64,000 bases of DNA from Chitinophagaceae bacterium (GCA_016702745.1 JADJDJ010000002.1:434001-498000); one strand, 5' to 3'. Shown: positions 1-11,400, numbered from the stretch's first letter. Notes: a model not told the origin generated them from the sequence alone. Numbers and translations are program-made.

Positions 1-2847
1 ACTACATTGCCTACAGGTTGGCGTTTACTCGAAACAGGCAGCGGTGCGAATACTTCCTATGCCAGCGATGCAGGTGCCACCGCCACCGGAAACACCTATA
101 GTTATGGAACAGGTACCAATACCGAACGGGCTTTTGGCGCATTACGTTCAGGCTCGGTGATACCGGTAACCGGTGTTCAGGTAAGGAATAGTACAGGCCA
201 GACAATCACTTCCATAACGGTGACCTATACCGGAGAACAATGGCGCTGCGGTGCCACCGGACGTACCGATCAGCTGGATTTCCAGTACAGCACCAATGCT
301 ACTTCTTTATCAACCGGTACCTGGACTGATAATAACAGTCTTGACTTTGTTTCCCCATCAACTACCAGCACTGGAGCCAAAGATGGTAATGCAGCGGCTA
401 ACCGCACGGTAAAAACAGCCATCATCACAGGGCTGAATATTGCCAATAACGGATTGTTCTGGCTCCGCTGGAATGATGCAGATGCAACCGGCGCTGATGA
501 TGGTCTGGCGATAGATGATTTTTCTCTGCAATTGAATGCATCAGATATTACCGCTCCAACTGCCACCGGCTTTAATCCGGTTAACGCGGCTACAGGGATC
601 GCCCTCAGCGGGAACCTGGTGATCAGTTTCAGTGAAAATATTCAGAAGGGAACCGCCGGCAATATCACTATTAAAAGAACCAGTGATAACGCCATCATAC
701 AAACAACAGCAGTAACGGCTGCATCAGTAACCGTGAGCAGCAATACCGCAACCATCCCTTTTAGCGGATTGGCCTACAGCACGGCTTATTATGTAAACAT
801 TGATGCCGGCGCCTTCAGGGACCTCGCTGCTAATAATTATGCCGGAATAAGTAATTCAACTACCTGGGGCTTTATCACAGGCGCTGCTCCGGCAGCAACC
901 ATCACGGTGAACCCTTCAGCCTTATCGTTTGGTTTTATTGCGGCAGGAAATTCTTCCGTTTCTCAAAGCTTTAGTTTTTCTGCAACAAATATTAACTCAT
1001 CTGTTACATTAAATGCACCGGCAGGATTCGAGCTATCAAAAAATAATACAACGTTTGCCTTTTCACAGGTATATACACAGGCGGAAGCACTGGCAGGGCA
1101 AACCGTATATGTCCGCTTTACGCCACTGGCTGCCAACACGAATTACAGCGGACAAATCAATTTCTCGGGCACTGGTTTAAATCTGAACAATGTCAGCCTT
1201 TCCGGCAACAGCAATACAGGTAGCGGAGCTTTTAATCATTATTTTGGTAACCTGCATGCACACAGTAGCTATTCAGATGGTAATGCAGATAATACAACCC
1301 GTATCCCGGCTGATGATTATGCCTATGCGAAAACAGCCCTCTGTATGGATTTCCTGGGTATCAGCGAACACAATCATGCTACTGCAGGAATGAGCATCAG
1401 CAACTGGCAACCCGGTCGTTCACAGGCAGCAGCAGCCACCACTTCCAGTTTTGTGGGTTTATATGGAATGGAGTGGGGTGTGATCAGCGGCGGCGGACAC
1501 GTTATTGTTTATGGAATGGATTCACTGGTTGGTTGGGAAACCGGTAACTATGACATCTTTGTACAGAAAAATGTGTACAAAGGAACCGGTGGTTTATTTG
1601 ATATCCTGAACCGGCATGGCAATAATGCACTGGCTTATCTGGCCCATCCCAATAGCACCGATTATAATGATTTGCTGAATGGAAGTTTTGATGCGGCCGC
1701 CGATAATGCAGTCGTGGGATCAGCCGTAGAGAGCGGACCCGCATTCTCTACCAATACCACTTATACCAATCCCGCCACTTCCATGTCCTACCTGAGCTAT
1801 TACCGCAACATGTTATCCAAAGGATATCATCTGGGACCCGTGATTGATCATGATAATCATAACATGACTTTCGGTCATACGGCTAAAACAAGATTGGTGG
1901 TGATGGCGCCTACGCTTACTGAAAATGAACTCCTGGGAGGTATGCGCAATATGCGTTTCTATGCTTCTCAGGATTGCGGTGCCCGGCTTACCTATACCAT
2001 CAATACCCAACCACTGGGCGCCGTGATTACCCAATCCGGTGCACCGAATATTACGCTCAGCAGCACCGGAACTGCATCTGCCATTACCAGTGTGGTGATT
2101 ATGTCAGGTGTACCCGGAAGCGGAACAGCTGCTACTGCACTGATCAGTTTTACCAGCGGTAATTTTACACATACTGATAATACATTGGCTAATGGCAGCC
2201 AGCGTTATTATTACCTGGATATTACAGAAGCAGATGGCTCACGCATTGTAACCGCTCCTATCTGGTACACCCGTAATGATGCTGTACAAAATAAGCCGGT
2301 TCCTGTTACATCATTCTTTACGGTCAATGAAACAGAGAAGGTGATTCTGAAATGGACTACACAATTTGAAGAACCAGGCCAGCAATTTGAAATATTCCGT
2401 TCAGGTGATGAAGGCAGATCCTTTACATCCCTGGGTGTTCAGCAGGGCAGGGGTACTGAAATGGCCATGCAGTCCTACTCCATCACCGACAATGATCCAT
2501 TGGCAGGAGTTACTTACTACAGATTGGTACAGCGAAACAGCACCGGTGCTATCCGTTTCAGTGAGATCAAAGTGGTGAACCGCAGCAAGGCAGCAGCTTC
2601 CTGGTTCACGGTGTACCCCAATCCCGTACAGGGCATACTCAGTATCAACCTGAATACGGCAAAACCCGGCACAGCCAAAGCAGAGATTTTTGATATGAAC
2701 GGCAGGAGATGGCAGGTTCAGCAATACCAGGTAATTGCCGGTGAGCAGGTGCTTTCAATTGATATGGGTCGCCTCGGACAGGGAGCCTATATATTGAAAT
2801 TGACCCAGGATGGCGTAAGCAGCTCAAGACTGGTCAACAAATTTTAA
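1..2847 (+). CDS. Secreted PHP-domain protein with T9SS sorting tail (5' partial)
   Basis: The reading frame is open from the first base, so the start and signal peptide lie upstream. The N-terminal part is a beta-rich lamin-tail-like region, followed by a bacterial Ig-like (SbsA-type) domain near bases 550-890. A PHP metal-dependent phosphoesterase domain spans about 1230-1960, with the motifs NLHAHSSYSDGN, SEHNH, AHPN and DHDNH supplying the expected His/Asp metal ligands. The last roughly 80 residues (VYPNP start, ending in KF) are a type A type IX secretion sorting domain, so the protein is probably exported across the outer membrane and anchored or released. It resembles CehA/McbA-type PHP proteins; the substrate is unknown. 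A strong terminator follows. Confidence 0.85.
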   Translation, partial: TTLPTGWRLLETGSGANTSYASDAGATATGNTYSYGTGTNTERAFGALRSGSVIPVTGVQVRNSTGQTITSITVTYTGEQWRCGATGRTDQLDFQYSTNATSLSTGTWTDNNSLDFVSPSTTSTGAKDGNAAANRTVKTAIITGLNIANNGLFWLRWNDADATGADDGLAIDDFSLQLNASDITAPTATGFNPVNAATGIALSGNLVISFSENIQKGTAGNITIKRTSDNAIIQTTAVTAASVTVSSNTATIPFSGLAYSTAYYVNIDAGAFRDLAANNYAGISNSTTWGFITGAAPAATITVNPSALSFGFIAAGNSSVSQSFSFSATNINSSVTLNAPAGFELSKNNTTFAFSQVYTQAEALAGQTVYVRFTPLAANTNYSGQINFSGTGLNLNNVSLSGNSNTGSGAFNHYFGNLHAHSSYSDGNADNTTRIPADDYAYAKTALCMDFLGISEHNHATAGMSISNWQPGRSQAAAATTSSFVGLYGMEWGVISGGGHVIVYGMDSLVGWETGNYDIFVQKNVYKGTGGLFDILNRHGNNALAYLAHPNSTDYNDLLNGSFDAAADNAVVGSAVESGPAFSTNTTYTNPATSMSYLSYYRNMLSKGYHLGPVIDHDNHNMTFGHTAKTRLVVMAPTLTENELLGGMRNMRFYASQDCGARLTYTINTQPLGAVITQSGAPNITLSSTGTASAITSVVIMSGVPGSGTAATALISFTSGNFTHTDNTLANGSQRYYYLDITEADGSRIVTAPIWYTRNDAVQNKPVPVTSFFTVNETEKVILKWTTQFEEPGQQFEIFRSGDEGRSFTSLGVQQGRGTEMAMQSYSITDNDPLAGVTYYRLVQRNSTGAIRFSEIKVVNRSKAAASWFTVYPNPVQGILSINLNTAKPGTAKAEIFDMNGRRWQVQQYQVIAGEQVLSIDMGRLGQGAYILKLTQDGVSSSRLVNKF

Positions 2848-2868
2848 ACAGATTGTAAGGACATGAAA

Positions 2869-2896
2869 AAGCCCGCATCATTGCGGGCTTTTTTAT
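2869..2896. terminator. Rho-independent terminator, bidirectional
   Basis: A 9-bp perfect stem (AAGCCCGCA with TGCGGGCTT) closes a 4-base loop and is followed by a T run on the plus strand and preceded by an A run, so it can end transcription from both sides. It sits between the PHP gene and the convergent small gene on the minus strand. Confidence 0.85.
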
Positions 2897-2907
2897 TACA
2901 TAAATTT

Positions 2908-3120
2908 TTAGGCGGCCTGCTCAGTATGGTGCTCAGCCGGTAAATCCGGTTTCATCTCCGGATTGCATACCAGAAATTCTGGCGGCTCTGCAGCACTTTT
3001 CAACATGTCCTCATACTTCTGTTTAAGGTAACGTTTGAATTTGCCAAGATAACCCGGCACTCGCAGGTCTTTGTCGTTTACGGGAACGGCCTCTATCAGG
3101 TCGTTGCCGATGTACATCAT
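2908..3120 (-). CDS. Small conserved-looking hypothetical protein
   Basis: About 70 residues beginning MMYIGNDLIEAVPV and rich in charged residues, with no signal peptide or membrane segment. The sequence has the composition of a real cytoplasmic protein (alternating hydrophobic and charged residues, a basic stretch around KFKRYLKQKYEDML), and it sits immediately beside a bidirectional terminator, which supports a convergent gene. Longer starts at 3153 or 3129 are possible, but the residues they add look non-coding. No function can be assigned; similar short proteins seem familiar from Chitinophagaceae, but that is recollection only. Confidence 0.6.
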   Translation of the reverse strand: MMYIGNDLIEAVPVNDKDLRVPGYLGKFKRYLKQKYEDMLKSAAEPPEFLVCNPEMKPDLPAEHHTEQAA

Positions 3121-3287
3121 CAGTTGCATAAAATTGGATATTGGACACCACAAAGCAAATCAATTCTTAACTCCCTGTCAATCCCATATTTACTCAATTT
3201 TAAGCGGTAATTCTACGTACCATTAGAAGGAAAAAACGCTTACGCTTTTTGCAAAAAAGGCTTCCGGCTCCTCAACCCGGCCTTTGG

Positions 3288-3295
3288 TATCTTTG
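3288..3295 (+). promoter_or_regulatory. Bacteroidota-type -7 box
   Basis: TATCTTTG matches the Bacteroidota -7 consensus TAnnTTTG exactly and lies 17 bases before the ATG at 3313. No good TTTG -33 box is seen at the usual spacing, so the call rests on the -7 element and its position. Confidence 0.4.
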
Positions 3296-3312
3296 AAACC
3301 TAAAAGCTTGCT

Positions 3313-4428
3313 ATGAAAATTGCTGTCCTGGGTGCCGGAATGGTGGGTCGCGCTATTGCCCTTGATCTGGCGGCCCAATTTGCTGTAACTTCCTTTGATC
3401 AGCGTGCTGAGCACCTCGAAGAACTCAACAGACGCAATCCCGCTATACAGACAAAACAGGCCAATCTCAGGGAAACAGAGCACTATACCGACTGGCTGAC
3501 TCCATTTGACCTGGTCGTAACTGCAGTTCCCGGAATGATGGGTTTTTCCTGCCTCGAAGCGGTTATCAGGGCAGGAAAGAATGTGGTGGATATTTCATTT
3601 TTCCCGGAAGATGTATTACAGCTGAACAATCTGGCAAAGCAAATGAATGTCACAGTAATAACCGACTGCGGTGTGGCTCCGGGTATGAGTAATCTGATCC
3701 TGGGCAGGTACAATGTCAGTATGAAAATTGATTCTTTCGCTTGTTATGTTGGAGGACTACCCCTGCATCCACTACCACCATTCTACTATAAAGCGCCATT
3801 TTCACCAATTGATGTAATCCAGGAATATATCCGGCCGGCCAGGATGGTAGAAAAAGGCAGGATTGTTACAAAACCGGCCATGACCGACCGCGAAATACTG
3901 GATTTTGGAAAAGCCGGCCAACTGGAAGCATTTAATACCGATGGGTTGAGATCCCTGCTCTTTACCATGGGTCATATTCCGGAACTAACAGAAAAAACTT
4001 TACGCTATCCCGGTCACCTTGATCTGATTATCGCATTAGAACAAAGCGGTTTTCTGAGCGAAACACCGATAGCGGTAAGCGGTGCCCTGATCAGTCCGCT
4101 GGATCTCAGCTCCCAATTACTCACCAGGCAATGGAAACTGGAACCTGATGAAGAGGAATTCACCGTGATGAAAGTAATCATTCAGGGAGAAGGCAAAACT
4201 ATTACCTATGACCTCTATGACCAGTATGATCCCGAAACGCAAACCTCATCCATGGCCAGAACGACCGGCTATACCTGTACTGCTGCCGTAAACCTGATCA
4301 CAAAAGGAATGTTTACGGAAAAAGGGGTGTTTCCTCCTGAACTGATCGGTCATCAGGAAGATTGTTTCAACTTTATACTGCAATACCTGGCAGCGCATCA
4401 CGTAAATTGGAAACTTTCCATATCCTGA
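3313..4428 (+). CDS. Saccharopine dehydrogenase / L-lysine dehydrogenase-like oxidoreductase
   Basis: 371 residues starting with the Rossmann dinucleotide-binding motif VLGAGMVGRAIA. The following layout (DLVVTAVPG, VVDISFFPED, TDCGVAPGMSNL) is the pattern of the saccharopine dehydrogenase / lysine 6-dehydrogenase family, which uses NAD(P) to oxidise lysine or related amino acids in the cytoplasm. The C-terminal half carries the family's substrate domain, with a conserved YTCTAAVNLI segment. The length is normal for a single-polypeptide member. It appears monocistronic, with a promoter-like TATCTTTG just upstream. The exact substrate cannot be read from sequence. Confidence 0.85.
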   Translation: MKIAVLGAGMVGRAIALDLAAQFAVTSFDQRAEHLEELNRRNPAIQTKQANLRETEHYTDWLTPFDLVVTAVPGMMGFSCLEAVIRAGKNVVDISFFPEDVLQLNNLAKQMNVTVITDCGVAPGMSNLILGRYNVSMKIDSFACYVGGLPLHPLPPFYYKAPFSPIDVIQEYIRPARMVEKGRIVTKPAMTDREILDFGKAGQLEAFNTDGLRSLLFTMGHIPELTEKTLRYPGHLDLIIALEQSGFLSETPIAVSGALISPLDLSSQLLTRQWKLEPDEEEFTVMKVIIQGEGKTITYDLYDQYDPETQTSSMARTTGYTCTAAVNLITKGMFTEKGVFPPELIGHQEDCFNFILQYLAAHHVNWKLSIS

Positions 4429-4482
4429 CAAATACCACCTCTTGGGTATTGCCATATTAACCCCTGTTTTTAATTTAGAACC

Positions 4483-7400
4483 ATGTTCCGGACCAGGCTC
4501 AGATACATCTTACTGTTTTTGCTGTTCAACAATAACTTTCTGCATGCCCAAAACTGGCAGGAACTGAATGATAGCCTCTCTTATTATTTTGAAAGAAGCG
4601 ATTTTAATAAGGCGGTACCCGTTGCCAGGAAAATAGCAGAAATGGCCCAAACAGAAAGTGGTGATTCCAGCGAAAGCTATGGAACCGCATTGAACAATCT
4701 GGCTTTTTTACTGCAAAAAATAAATGATAACAAGGGAGCAGAAAATAATTACCGGAAATCAATGGACATCCGGCTCCAACTGCATTCACCTGATCACGAT
4801 GATTGCTTGAATGTGGTACAAAGCCTCGGGGCGATTATCCGTTCTTCCGGAAGGAAGGAAGAAGCGATTGCACTCTATACCAAATACCTTAAAGAGCTGG
4901 ATCAAAAGGGAAAGCAAATAACACAGGCTGGTATCATGACACGATACCGTAGAGCTGAGGTTTATCTTGAAACAGCAATACCTGCGGAAGCAAAGCCCGA
5001 CCTGCTTTTTATTGCTGATAACAGCTACCCGATGCTGGCAGATACTGTTGTTTACTATAATACCTGCGATTACCTGGTTAAATTTTTTTTCCCGAACGAA
5101 AATAATATTGCTGTAGCAGCCCCTTACTTTTTACAGTATGCAGCGCTATGTAAATGGGTGGATGGCTCCGGGAGCCCGGAATATTTATATGCTTTATATA
5201 ATCTCGCAGGACTTTATTCCCGCGGAGGAAAATTTGATAAGGCCGAACCGGTGATGAAGCAGGTGTTGGATGGTTACCTGCAACTGGAAGGTAAAACCAG
5301 TCAGCAATATATCACGGCAGCCACGAATTATGTCTCTTTACTGCTCAAAAACAAAAAGCTTCCTGATGCTGAAAAGATAATCAATGCAATTATTGAAGAG
5401 CATAAAAAAATATATGGAGAAACTTCAACGGAGTATGAGGAAGTCCTCTATAAATCAGCAATGGCTTTTTTCCAGGGCGGAGCAATAGAAAATGGTGATA
5501 ACGCCATGAAGAAAACGATTCTCACCTGCAGGCAACAAGGAGACCCACAACGTTTGATGAAAAGACTTTTGTCACTTGATTCGGTTTACATAACCCATGA
5601 TAAATTCAACAGGAGGGAACTTCTATTATCAGAAATCCTGGCTTTGCAGGAAAAAAATCAAGTGTTGAAAGATTCGGTCTGGTCCATGAAAATTTCATCA
5701 CTGGCTGGTATTTATGTCGACAAAGGCAACTATGCCAATGCGTCCATGCTCGCTGAAAATTATGATAGCTTAACACAGCAATGTTTTAAAGGCGACAATG
5801 AAGAATATTTACAAAGCAGACGTGTAGCCGGATATTTTTTTAGTTTAACGGAAAGGATGGATAAAGCCGAAAGGTATTACCAGGAAGCACTGCGCGTAGC
5901 GAAAAAAATATGGAAAGAGAATAGTGTGGAATATGCAAAACTGCTGAGGAATGTTGGCACCATGTATTATAATTCCGGGTTGTATAAAAAGTCGACCGAA
6001 CTGTTAAAGTCAGCAGCTGCTATTTTTGAGCAGTCAGACAGTACGGTATACGACCAGCTGGCAGATACTTACCACAAACTGGGCGGATCTTTTGACCTAC
6101 GGGCTGAGAAAACAAGCGAAGAATTTTATTTGAGAAAGGCGGTGGAAGTGGGGAAAAAAATTGCCGATGGAAATAAGATCAGAGCCATTTTATCAAATAA
6201 CCTGGCGTATCATTATGAATCCACTAAACAATACAGCAGGGCAGACAGCATGTATGAAGATACCCGTACCTACACCAATCTGCCGGGTCAGCCAATTTAT
6301 AACCAATACCTGATTGCAGGGGTACAACAGGCGGTCAATGCTGTGAACTGGGGCTATCTGCAAAAAGGCGAAGCAGCAATCCGGCAGATTCTCAAAGAAT
6401 CCACCGCTTTTTACAAGGATAGCAATGGAAGGGATGACCGTTTTATACTCTTTATTTGCGAATACTACCGCATTACGCAGCAGTACCCGCTCGCTGTGGA
6501 TTGGGGTAAGAAAATGTTGTCTCAGGCAAAACGAAAAATGGGTGAGGACAACCCGGGCATGGTATCCACACTGGTGATACTCTCTAGACTATTTTTTGAA
6601 TCCGGAAATTTTAAAGAGGCTGAAGAAGTGATTTCACAGATGAACCGGATCAGTCTGACCAGTATGTTGAAAAACTTCGAAGTGCTTTCCGATAGTGAAA
6701 AAGAAAAATACATTGCCAACAAGGTCAGCACCCAGCATTTATCCAACAGCCTTCTGCTCAGGGAAAAAAATGTATCCGCCGAATTTATTAAAGAAACATT
6801 TGACCAGACCCTGCTGCTGAAATCTCTGATCTTATCAGAAAACAGACGCATTACAGCAGCTGTGTTGAATAGTTCAGATACCGTTTTGAAAAGATTATAC
6901 CGTGACTGGTTGTCTATAAGACAAACGCTGGCAAAAGAATATGCCAAACCAAAACAGCTTCGGCAGGCCGGACTGGAAGCAACAGAAGAAAGGGCAGATC
7001 GGATTCAAAAAGAAATAACAGGCAGGTCATCAGGATTGATGAAGCAACAACAGACTTCCCGGGTTTCACTCCGCGACTTACAACAGTCATTGGCAGAAGA
7101 TGAAGCGATCATCGAGTTTGTTTACTTTGGCGTATTCCGTAAATCAGCCGATAGTGCGATGTATGCTGCCTTCGTGCTTAGGAAGAATAAGCAACCGGAA
7201 TTTGTACCCCTGTGTGAAAAAATGGAATTGCAGAAATTATTCGATAGCGCCGGCAGCACGGCTACAGGAATGGTGAACCGGTTTTACCGGGGAACGGAAA
7301 TCAGGAATAATTCTACGGCAACCGCATTAGGAAGTCAATTGTACAAACTGATCTGGGCACCGCTCGAACCGTATCTGAAAGGGGTAAAAAAAATTAATTA

Positions 7401-8328
7401 CTCGCCTGCAGGAAAATTATACAGTATCGCTTTTCATGCCATTCCTGTTGACAGCACCCGCCTGCTCATGGATAAATATACCCTGCAACAGTTTACCAGT
7501 ACAAGACAGGTGGCGCTGAATAAAATTGAAACAGGCAGTAAAAAAATAGGCAGTATCGCTTTATTTGGTGATCCGGCTTTTTCATTGGACAGCAGCGCCA
7601 TGGTTAAACTGAAACGACCGGGCCAGACAGCATCTGAAATTATTACAGCTCAGGACAGAGGCACAAGAGGAAGCAGCTGGGTTGATTTGCCGGGCACAGC
7701 TGTGGAAGTGGAAAAAGTAAAGCAGCTTTTTGACAAACAAGCACTGAGCGCAAACCTTTTTACAAAAGCAAGCGCTACGGAAGAAAACCTGAAAAGCCTG
7801 AATGGAAATGCCCCGCAGGTATTGCATATTGCCACGCATGGATTCTTCCTCCCTGAGCCAGCAAAGGAAGAGAACCGCAGTACACTCAATGGTCAGGATA
7901 CCTATACTCTTGCAGCCGATCCTTTATTAAGAAGCGGATTGATACTCGCCGGCGGCAACCGTGCCTGGAGTGGTAAATCGGCTATTGATGGAGTGGAAGA
8001 TGGTATTGCAACAGCTTACGAAATTTCTCAGTTGAATCTGTCCAATACCGAGCTGGTGGTACTCTCCGCCTGCGAAACAGCATTAGGGGATGTTAAAGGA
8101 AGCGAAGGGGTATTTGGATTACAGCGCGCCTTCAAAATGGCAGGGGTTAAAAAAATGATCGTCAGCCTCTGGCAGGTGCCCGATAAAGAAACCGCCGAAC
8201 TGATGACCGCCTTTTACAGCTATTGGCTGAAAGGAAAAACCATCAACGAAGCTTTTGCTCAGGCACAGGCAGAGATGCGGAAGAAATACAGTCCGTATTA
8301 CTGGGCTGCATTTGTATTGGTAGAGTAG
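4483..8328 (+). CDS. Secreted TPR-CHAT domain protein (caspase-like), copy 1
   Basis: 1281 residues. An N-terminal signal peptide (hydrophobic core about residues 8-18, ending HAQ) directs export. Residues about 25-700 are an array of tetratricopeptide-like helical repeats. The C-terminal third is a CHAT domain with a predicted catalytic dyad: His1119 in HIATHGFF and Cys1197 in LSACETALG. CHAT domains are caspase/separase-related cysteine peptidases, and TPR-CHAT proteins usually couple recognition by the repeats to peptidase activity. Export to the periplasm or surface is notable. A second copy follows 157 bases downstream, and the last part of the CHAT domain is almost identical between them. 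Target unknown. Confidence 0.88.
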   Translation: MFRTRLRYILLFLLFNNNFLHAQNWQELNDSLSYYFERSDFNKAVPVARKIAEMAQTESGDSSESYGTALNNLAFLLQKINDNKGAENNYRKSMDIRLQLHSPDHDDCLNVVQSLGAIIRSSGRKEEAIALYTKYLKELDQKGKQITQAGIMTRYRRAEVYLETAIPAEAKPDLLFIADNSYPMLADTVVYYNTCDYLVKFFFPNENNIAVAAPYFLQYAALCKWVDGSGSPEYLYALYNLAGLYSRGGKFDKAEPVMKQVLDGYLQLEGKTSQQYITAATNYVSLLLKNKKLPDAEKIINAIIEEHKKIYGETSTEYEEVLYKSAMAFFQGGAIENGDNAMKKTILTCRQQGDPQRLMKRLLSLDSVYITHDKFNRRELLLSEILALQEKNQVLKDSVWSMKISSLAGIYVDKGNYANASMLAENYDSLTQQCFKGDNEEYLQSRRVAGYFFSLTERMDKAERYYQEALRVAKKIWKENSVEYAKLLRNVGTMYYNSGLYKKSTELLKSAAAIFEQSDSTVYDQLADTYHKLGGSFDLRAEKTSEEFYLRKAVEVGKKIADGNKIRAILSNNLAYHYESTKQYSRADSMYEDTRTYTNLPGQPIYNQYLIAGVQQAVNAVNWGYLQKGEAAIRQILKESTAFYKDSNGRDDRFILFICEYYRITQQYPLAVDWGKKMLSQAKRKMGEDNPGMVSTLVILSRLFFESGNFKEAEEVISQMNRISLTSMLKNFEVLSDSEKEKYIANKVSTQHLSNSLLLREKNVSAEFIKETFDQTLLLKSLILSENRRITAAVLNSSDTVLKRLYRDWLSIRQTLAKEYAKPKQLRQAGLEATEERADRIQKEITGRSSGLMKQQQTSRVSLRDLQQSLAEDEAIIEFVYFGVFRKSADSAMYAAFVLRKNKQPEFVPLCEKMELQKLFDSAGSTATGMVNRFYRGTEIRNNSTATALGSQLYKLIWAPLEPYLKGVKKINYSPAGKLYSIAFHAIPVDSTRLLMDKYTLQQFTSTRQVALNKIETGSKKIGSIALFGDPAFSLDSSAMVKLKRPGQTASEIITAQDRGTRGSSWVDLPGTAVEVEKVKQLFDKQALSANLFTKASATEENLKSLNGNAPQVLHIATHGFFLPEPAKEENRSTLNGQDTYTLAADPLLRSGLILAGGNRAWSGKSAIDGVEDGIATAYEISQLNLSNTELVVLSACETALGDVKGSEGVFGLQRAFKMAGVKKMIVSLWQVPDKETAELMTAFYSYWLKGKTINEAFAQAQAEMRKKYSPYYWAAFVLVE

Positions 8329-8350
8329 GCTACCTGATTTCGGAGTACAA

Positions 8351-8451
8351 AGTATCCGGCTTTCTAATGGATACGTATATTAGATATAAGGTGGGTAGTA
8401 TTAAACGTAAACAATGGTATCATCAGTTGTGGAATACCCGCTAAAGGGTAT
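8351..8451 (+). other. Two short hairpins in the gap between the CHAT genes
   Basis: The spacer between the paralogs has two inverted repeats, GTATCC...GGATAC near 8351-8372 and ATACCC...GGGTAT at 8434-8451. Each adjoins a GTATCCG-x-CTTT sequence. They have no clear T run, so they are not convincing terminators; they may attenuate or process the transcript, or they may be remnants of the duplication. Confidence 0.3.
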
Positions 8452-8485
8452 CCGACTTTGAAATGTTTTGGTTTATTTTATGCTA

Positions 8486-11400
8486 ATGAAAAAGAATCTT
8501 AAAGGTTACTTACTCTATTTGCTTCTTTTTTTTACTGAAAATTCATTTGGCCAGAACTTGCAGCAATTGAACGACAGTCTGGTTTTTTGTGTAACAAAAG
8601 GAGATTTTGGTAAAGCTCTTTACTATGGCGAAAAAATGAAACCATTTATGCATCTCGACTCGGGGATGGGTGTGGAATATAAAAAGGGTTATTGGTGGTC
8701 AATGGCAACTTGTTATAAGCAGTTGGGTAAAAAACAGGAGTTGATTGAAAGCCTGCTGTTCCTTGAAAAGTGGTTTATGGATGCGGGTAAAACTGGTCAT
8801 CCTGATTTTGCGATGGTATGTAATGAAGCCGGCTTTTATTATGCCGGAATAAAAGAATATTTTAAAGCTGAACAATACTGGAATAAATCAAGAACCGTTT
8901 TAAAAAACCAGGACGAAGGAGCAAACACTTCTTATGTAGCTGTTACAAATCACCTGGCAGTACTTCTGAGGGATCAAAAAAAATACGACCGTTCAGGTTT
9001 ATTGTTTGAAGAAGCGATCCAAAAAGCAAAAAAAGGAGGCTTTTATAAGGATATCGCTGAAGTAATTTTCAATTTGGCAAAGCTCAAAATACTACAAGGC
9101 AGGTACGGAGAGGCCTCAGATTTACTTTTTGATATATTACTGAACGGAAATAACTTTTCTGGTATTACTGACCGGCTTTTAGTTGATATTGCTACAGAGT
9201 TGGGAATTATACAGAATGAAATGGGTTTGTTTCTTAGCGCCCATTCAATTCTCCGTAATACCAGTATTCAGGTAAACAAGAATTACGGACAATATAATCC
9301 CGACTTTTACAGACTGATGTTAATACTGGGTGATATATGCCTTGCAAACCACAAAACAGACGAGGCTTTATATTACTATACATATTCCTACAATACTGCT
9401 ATCAGGGTATTCGGTGACAAAAGCCCGGAGACCATAAATACACGTGTGGCCAGAGCAAAGCTGTTGAATAATACGCTGCACCCGGAAATTGCATTGGATA
9501 CGCTCGGGGAAGTATATCATATGATGAAGAGTATGAACCCGGATAGTAGCGGTTCCCTTTTTTATTCCTATTTTTTGGAAAGAGGAAAAACGCACCTTTT
9601 ACTTAAGGAGTATGCACTCGCAGACAGCTTTTTTAATAAAGCGAAGGAATTTGCAAAAGCCCAAGTGGGTTACCCTGCTGCTTATATTGAAGTCTTGAAC
9701 AACACGGCAGTTCTTTATGCCCGGCAGGGCGATACTTTCAGAGCAGGTATTGCTATTTCTGAGATCGTATCCCTGCAGTCTAAACATTTACCCCGGCGAC
9801 ACCCAGCCATTGATAAACAATGGGAAAGGTCAGTACTATTGAGTGAAGAAATGGGAGCTCAGGATGTAGTGGCAGGCTACCTGATGGCGTACTCAGGAAC
9901 TAAAGTTGCACACATAAGGGAATTGTTCAACTTCTTTTCAGAGTACGAGAAAAACAATTTCCTTGATAAAAATGTATCTCTGCTGGAGCATATCAATAGC
10001 TCTGCTTATAATTACAATACGACAGATGAAATATATCTGGAAACCCGTTACCTTATGAATGCAGCGCTTAAATCCTTAACTCTTTCCGATACCTATAGAA
10101 TGTTGCAGGATGCCCGGGGCTCAAAAGACCCAGGCATTATTTCCAGGTTGCACAAGATGGATTCGCTTAAAACATGGTTGAAATACCAGTACAGTCTGCC
10201 GGCGACGAAAAGAAGCAAAGAACTTGATTGGGTAAGACTACAAAGTGATTTTCTTGAAAAGTCATTGCGAAAAGACCTGAATAAAAGTAATCAACAAGAC
10301 GCTTTTGAGGCGGATTTTGAGATTAACGCTTATAAGAAGAACCTGGCACCGGATGAGGCAGCCATTGAATTTGTCAGATTCAGGCTTCGGACAAACAGAT
10401 GGACCGATAGTATAATGTATGGCGCCTATATTTTGAAGAAGAATGAGACTATGCCACAATTCATACCTCTTTTTGAAGAAAAACAATTGCAAAAAATTTT
10501 CGACAGTGCCGGCACCACTGCCACCAGTATGGTCAGCAAATTTTACCGGGGCGGTGATATAAAAAATAAAAGTACTGCTGCGGCTCTTGGAGCTGAATTG
10601 TACAAACTCACCTGGCGTCCGCTGGAACCATACCTGTCAGGAATCAGTAAAGTAAGCTACGCCCCTGCAGGAAAATTATATAGTATTGCTTTTCATGCCC
10701 TGCCTGTTGATAGCGGCAGAACCTTGATGGATAAATATACTTTGCAACAGTATACCAGTACAAGACAGGTGGCATTGAGGAAACAGGATGAACAGAGTAA
10801 GAAAATAAAAAGCATCACCCTGTTTGGCGATGCAGCTTTTGCAGCGGATAGTGTAATCATTCGGAGATCAAAAGAAATTGATCAAGAAAAAGCCCCTTCC
10901 AGTAATATTACATCTGCTGAAAGAGGAACAAGAGGCGGTAACTGGGCCAGTCTGCCAGGTACGGCCGATGAAGTGAAGAAAATCAGATCTGTATTTGAAA
11001 AAAGCCTGCCTCCGGGAGAGGCAGGTCAAATAATTACCCGGACATTTACTCAGAAGAACGCAACAGAAGAGAACCTGAAAGCATTGAGCGGCCAGTCACC
11101 CTATGTATTACATATTGCCACACATGGTTTCTTTTTACCTGAACCACGTTTGAAAGCGAGAAGTAATAACGATTTCGGTAATGAAAACAGCTATAATCTT
11201 GCAGATGACCCTTTGTTAAGAAGTGGCCTCATCTTCGCCGGCGGAAATTATGCCTGGAGCGGCAAAACACCAATAGAGGGGATCGAAGATGGTATTGCCA
11301 CCGCCTATGAGATATCACAACTCAATTTGTCCAATACAGAATTGGTCGTACTCTCCGCCTGTGAAACTGCTCTCGGAGATGTAAAAGGCAGCGAAGGCGT

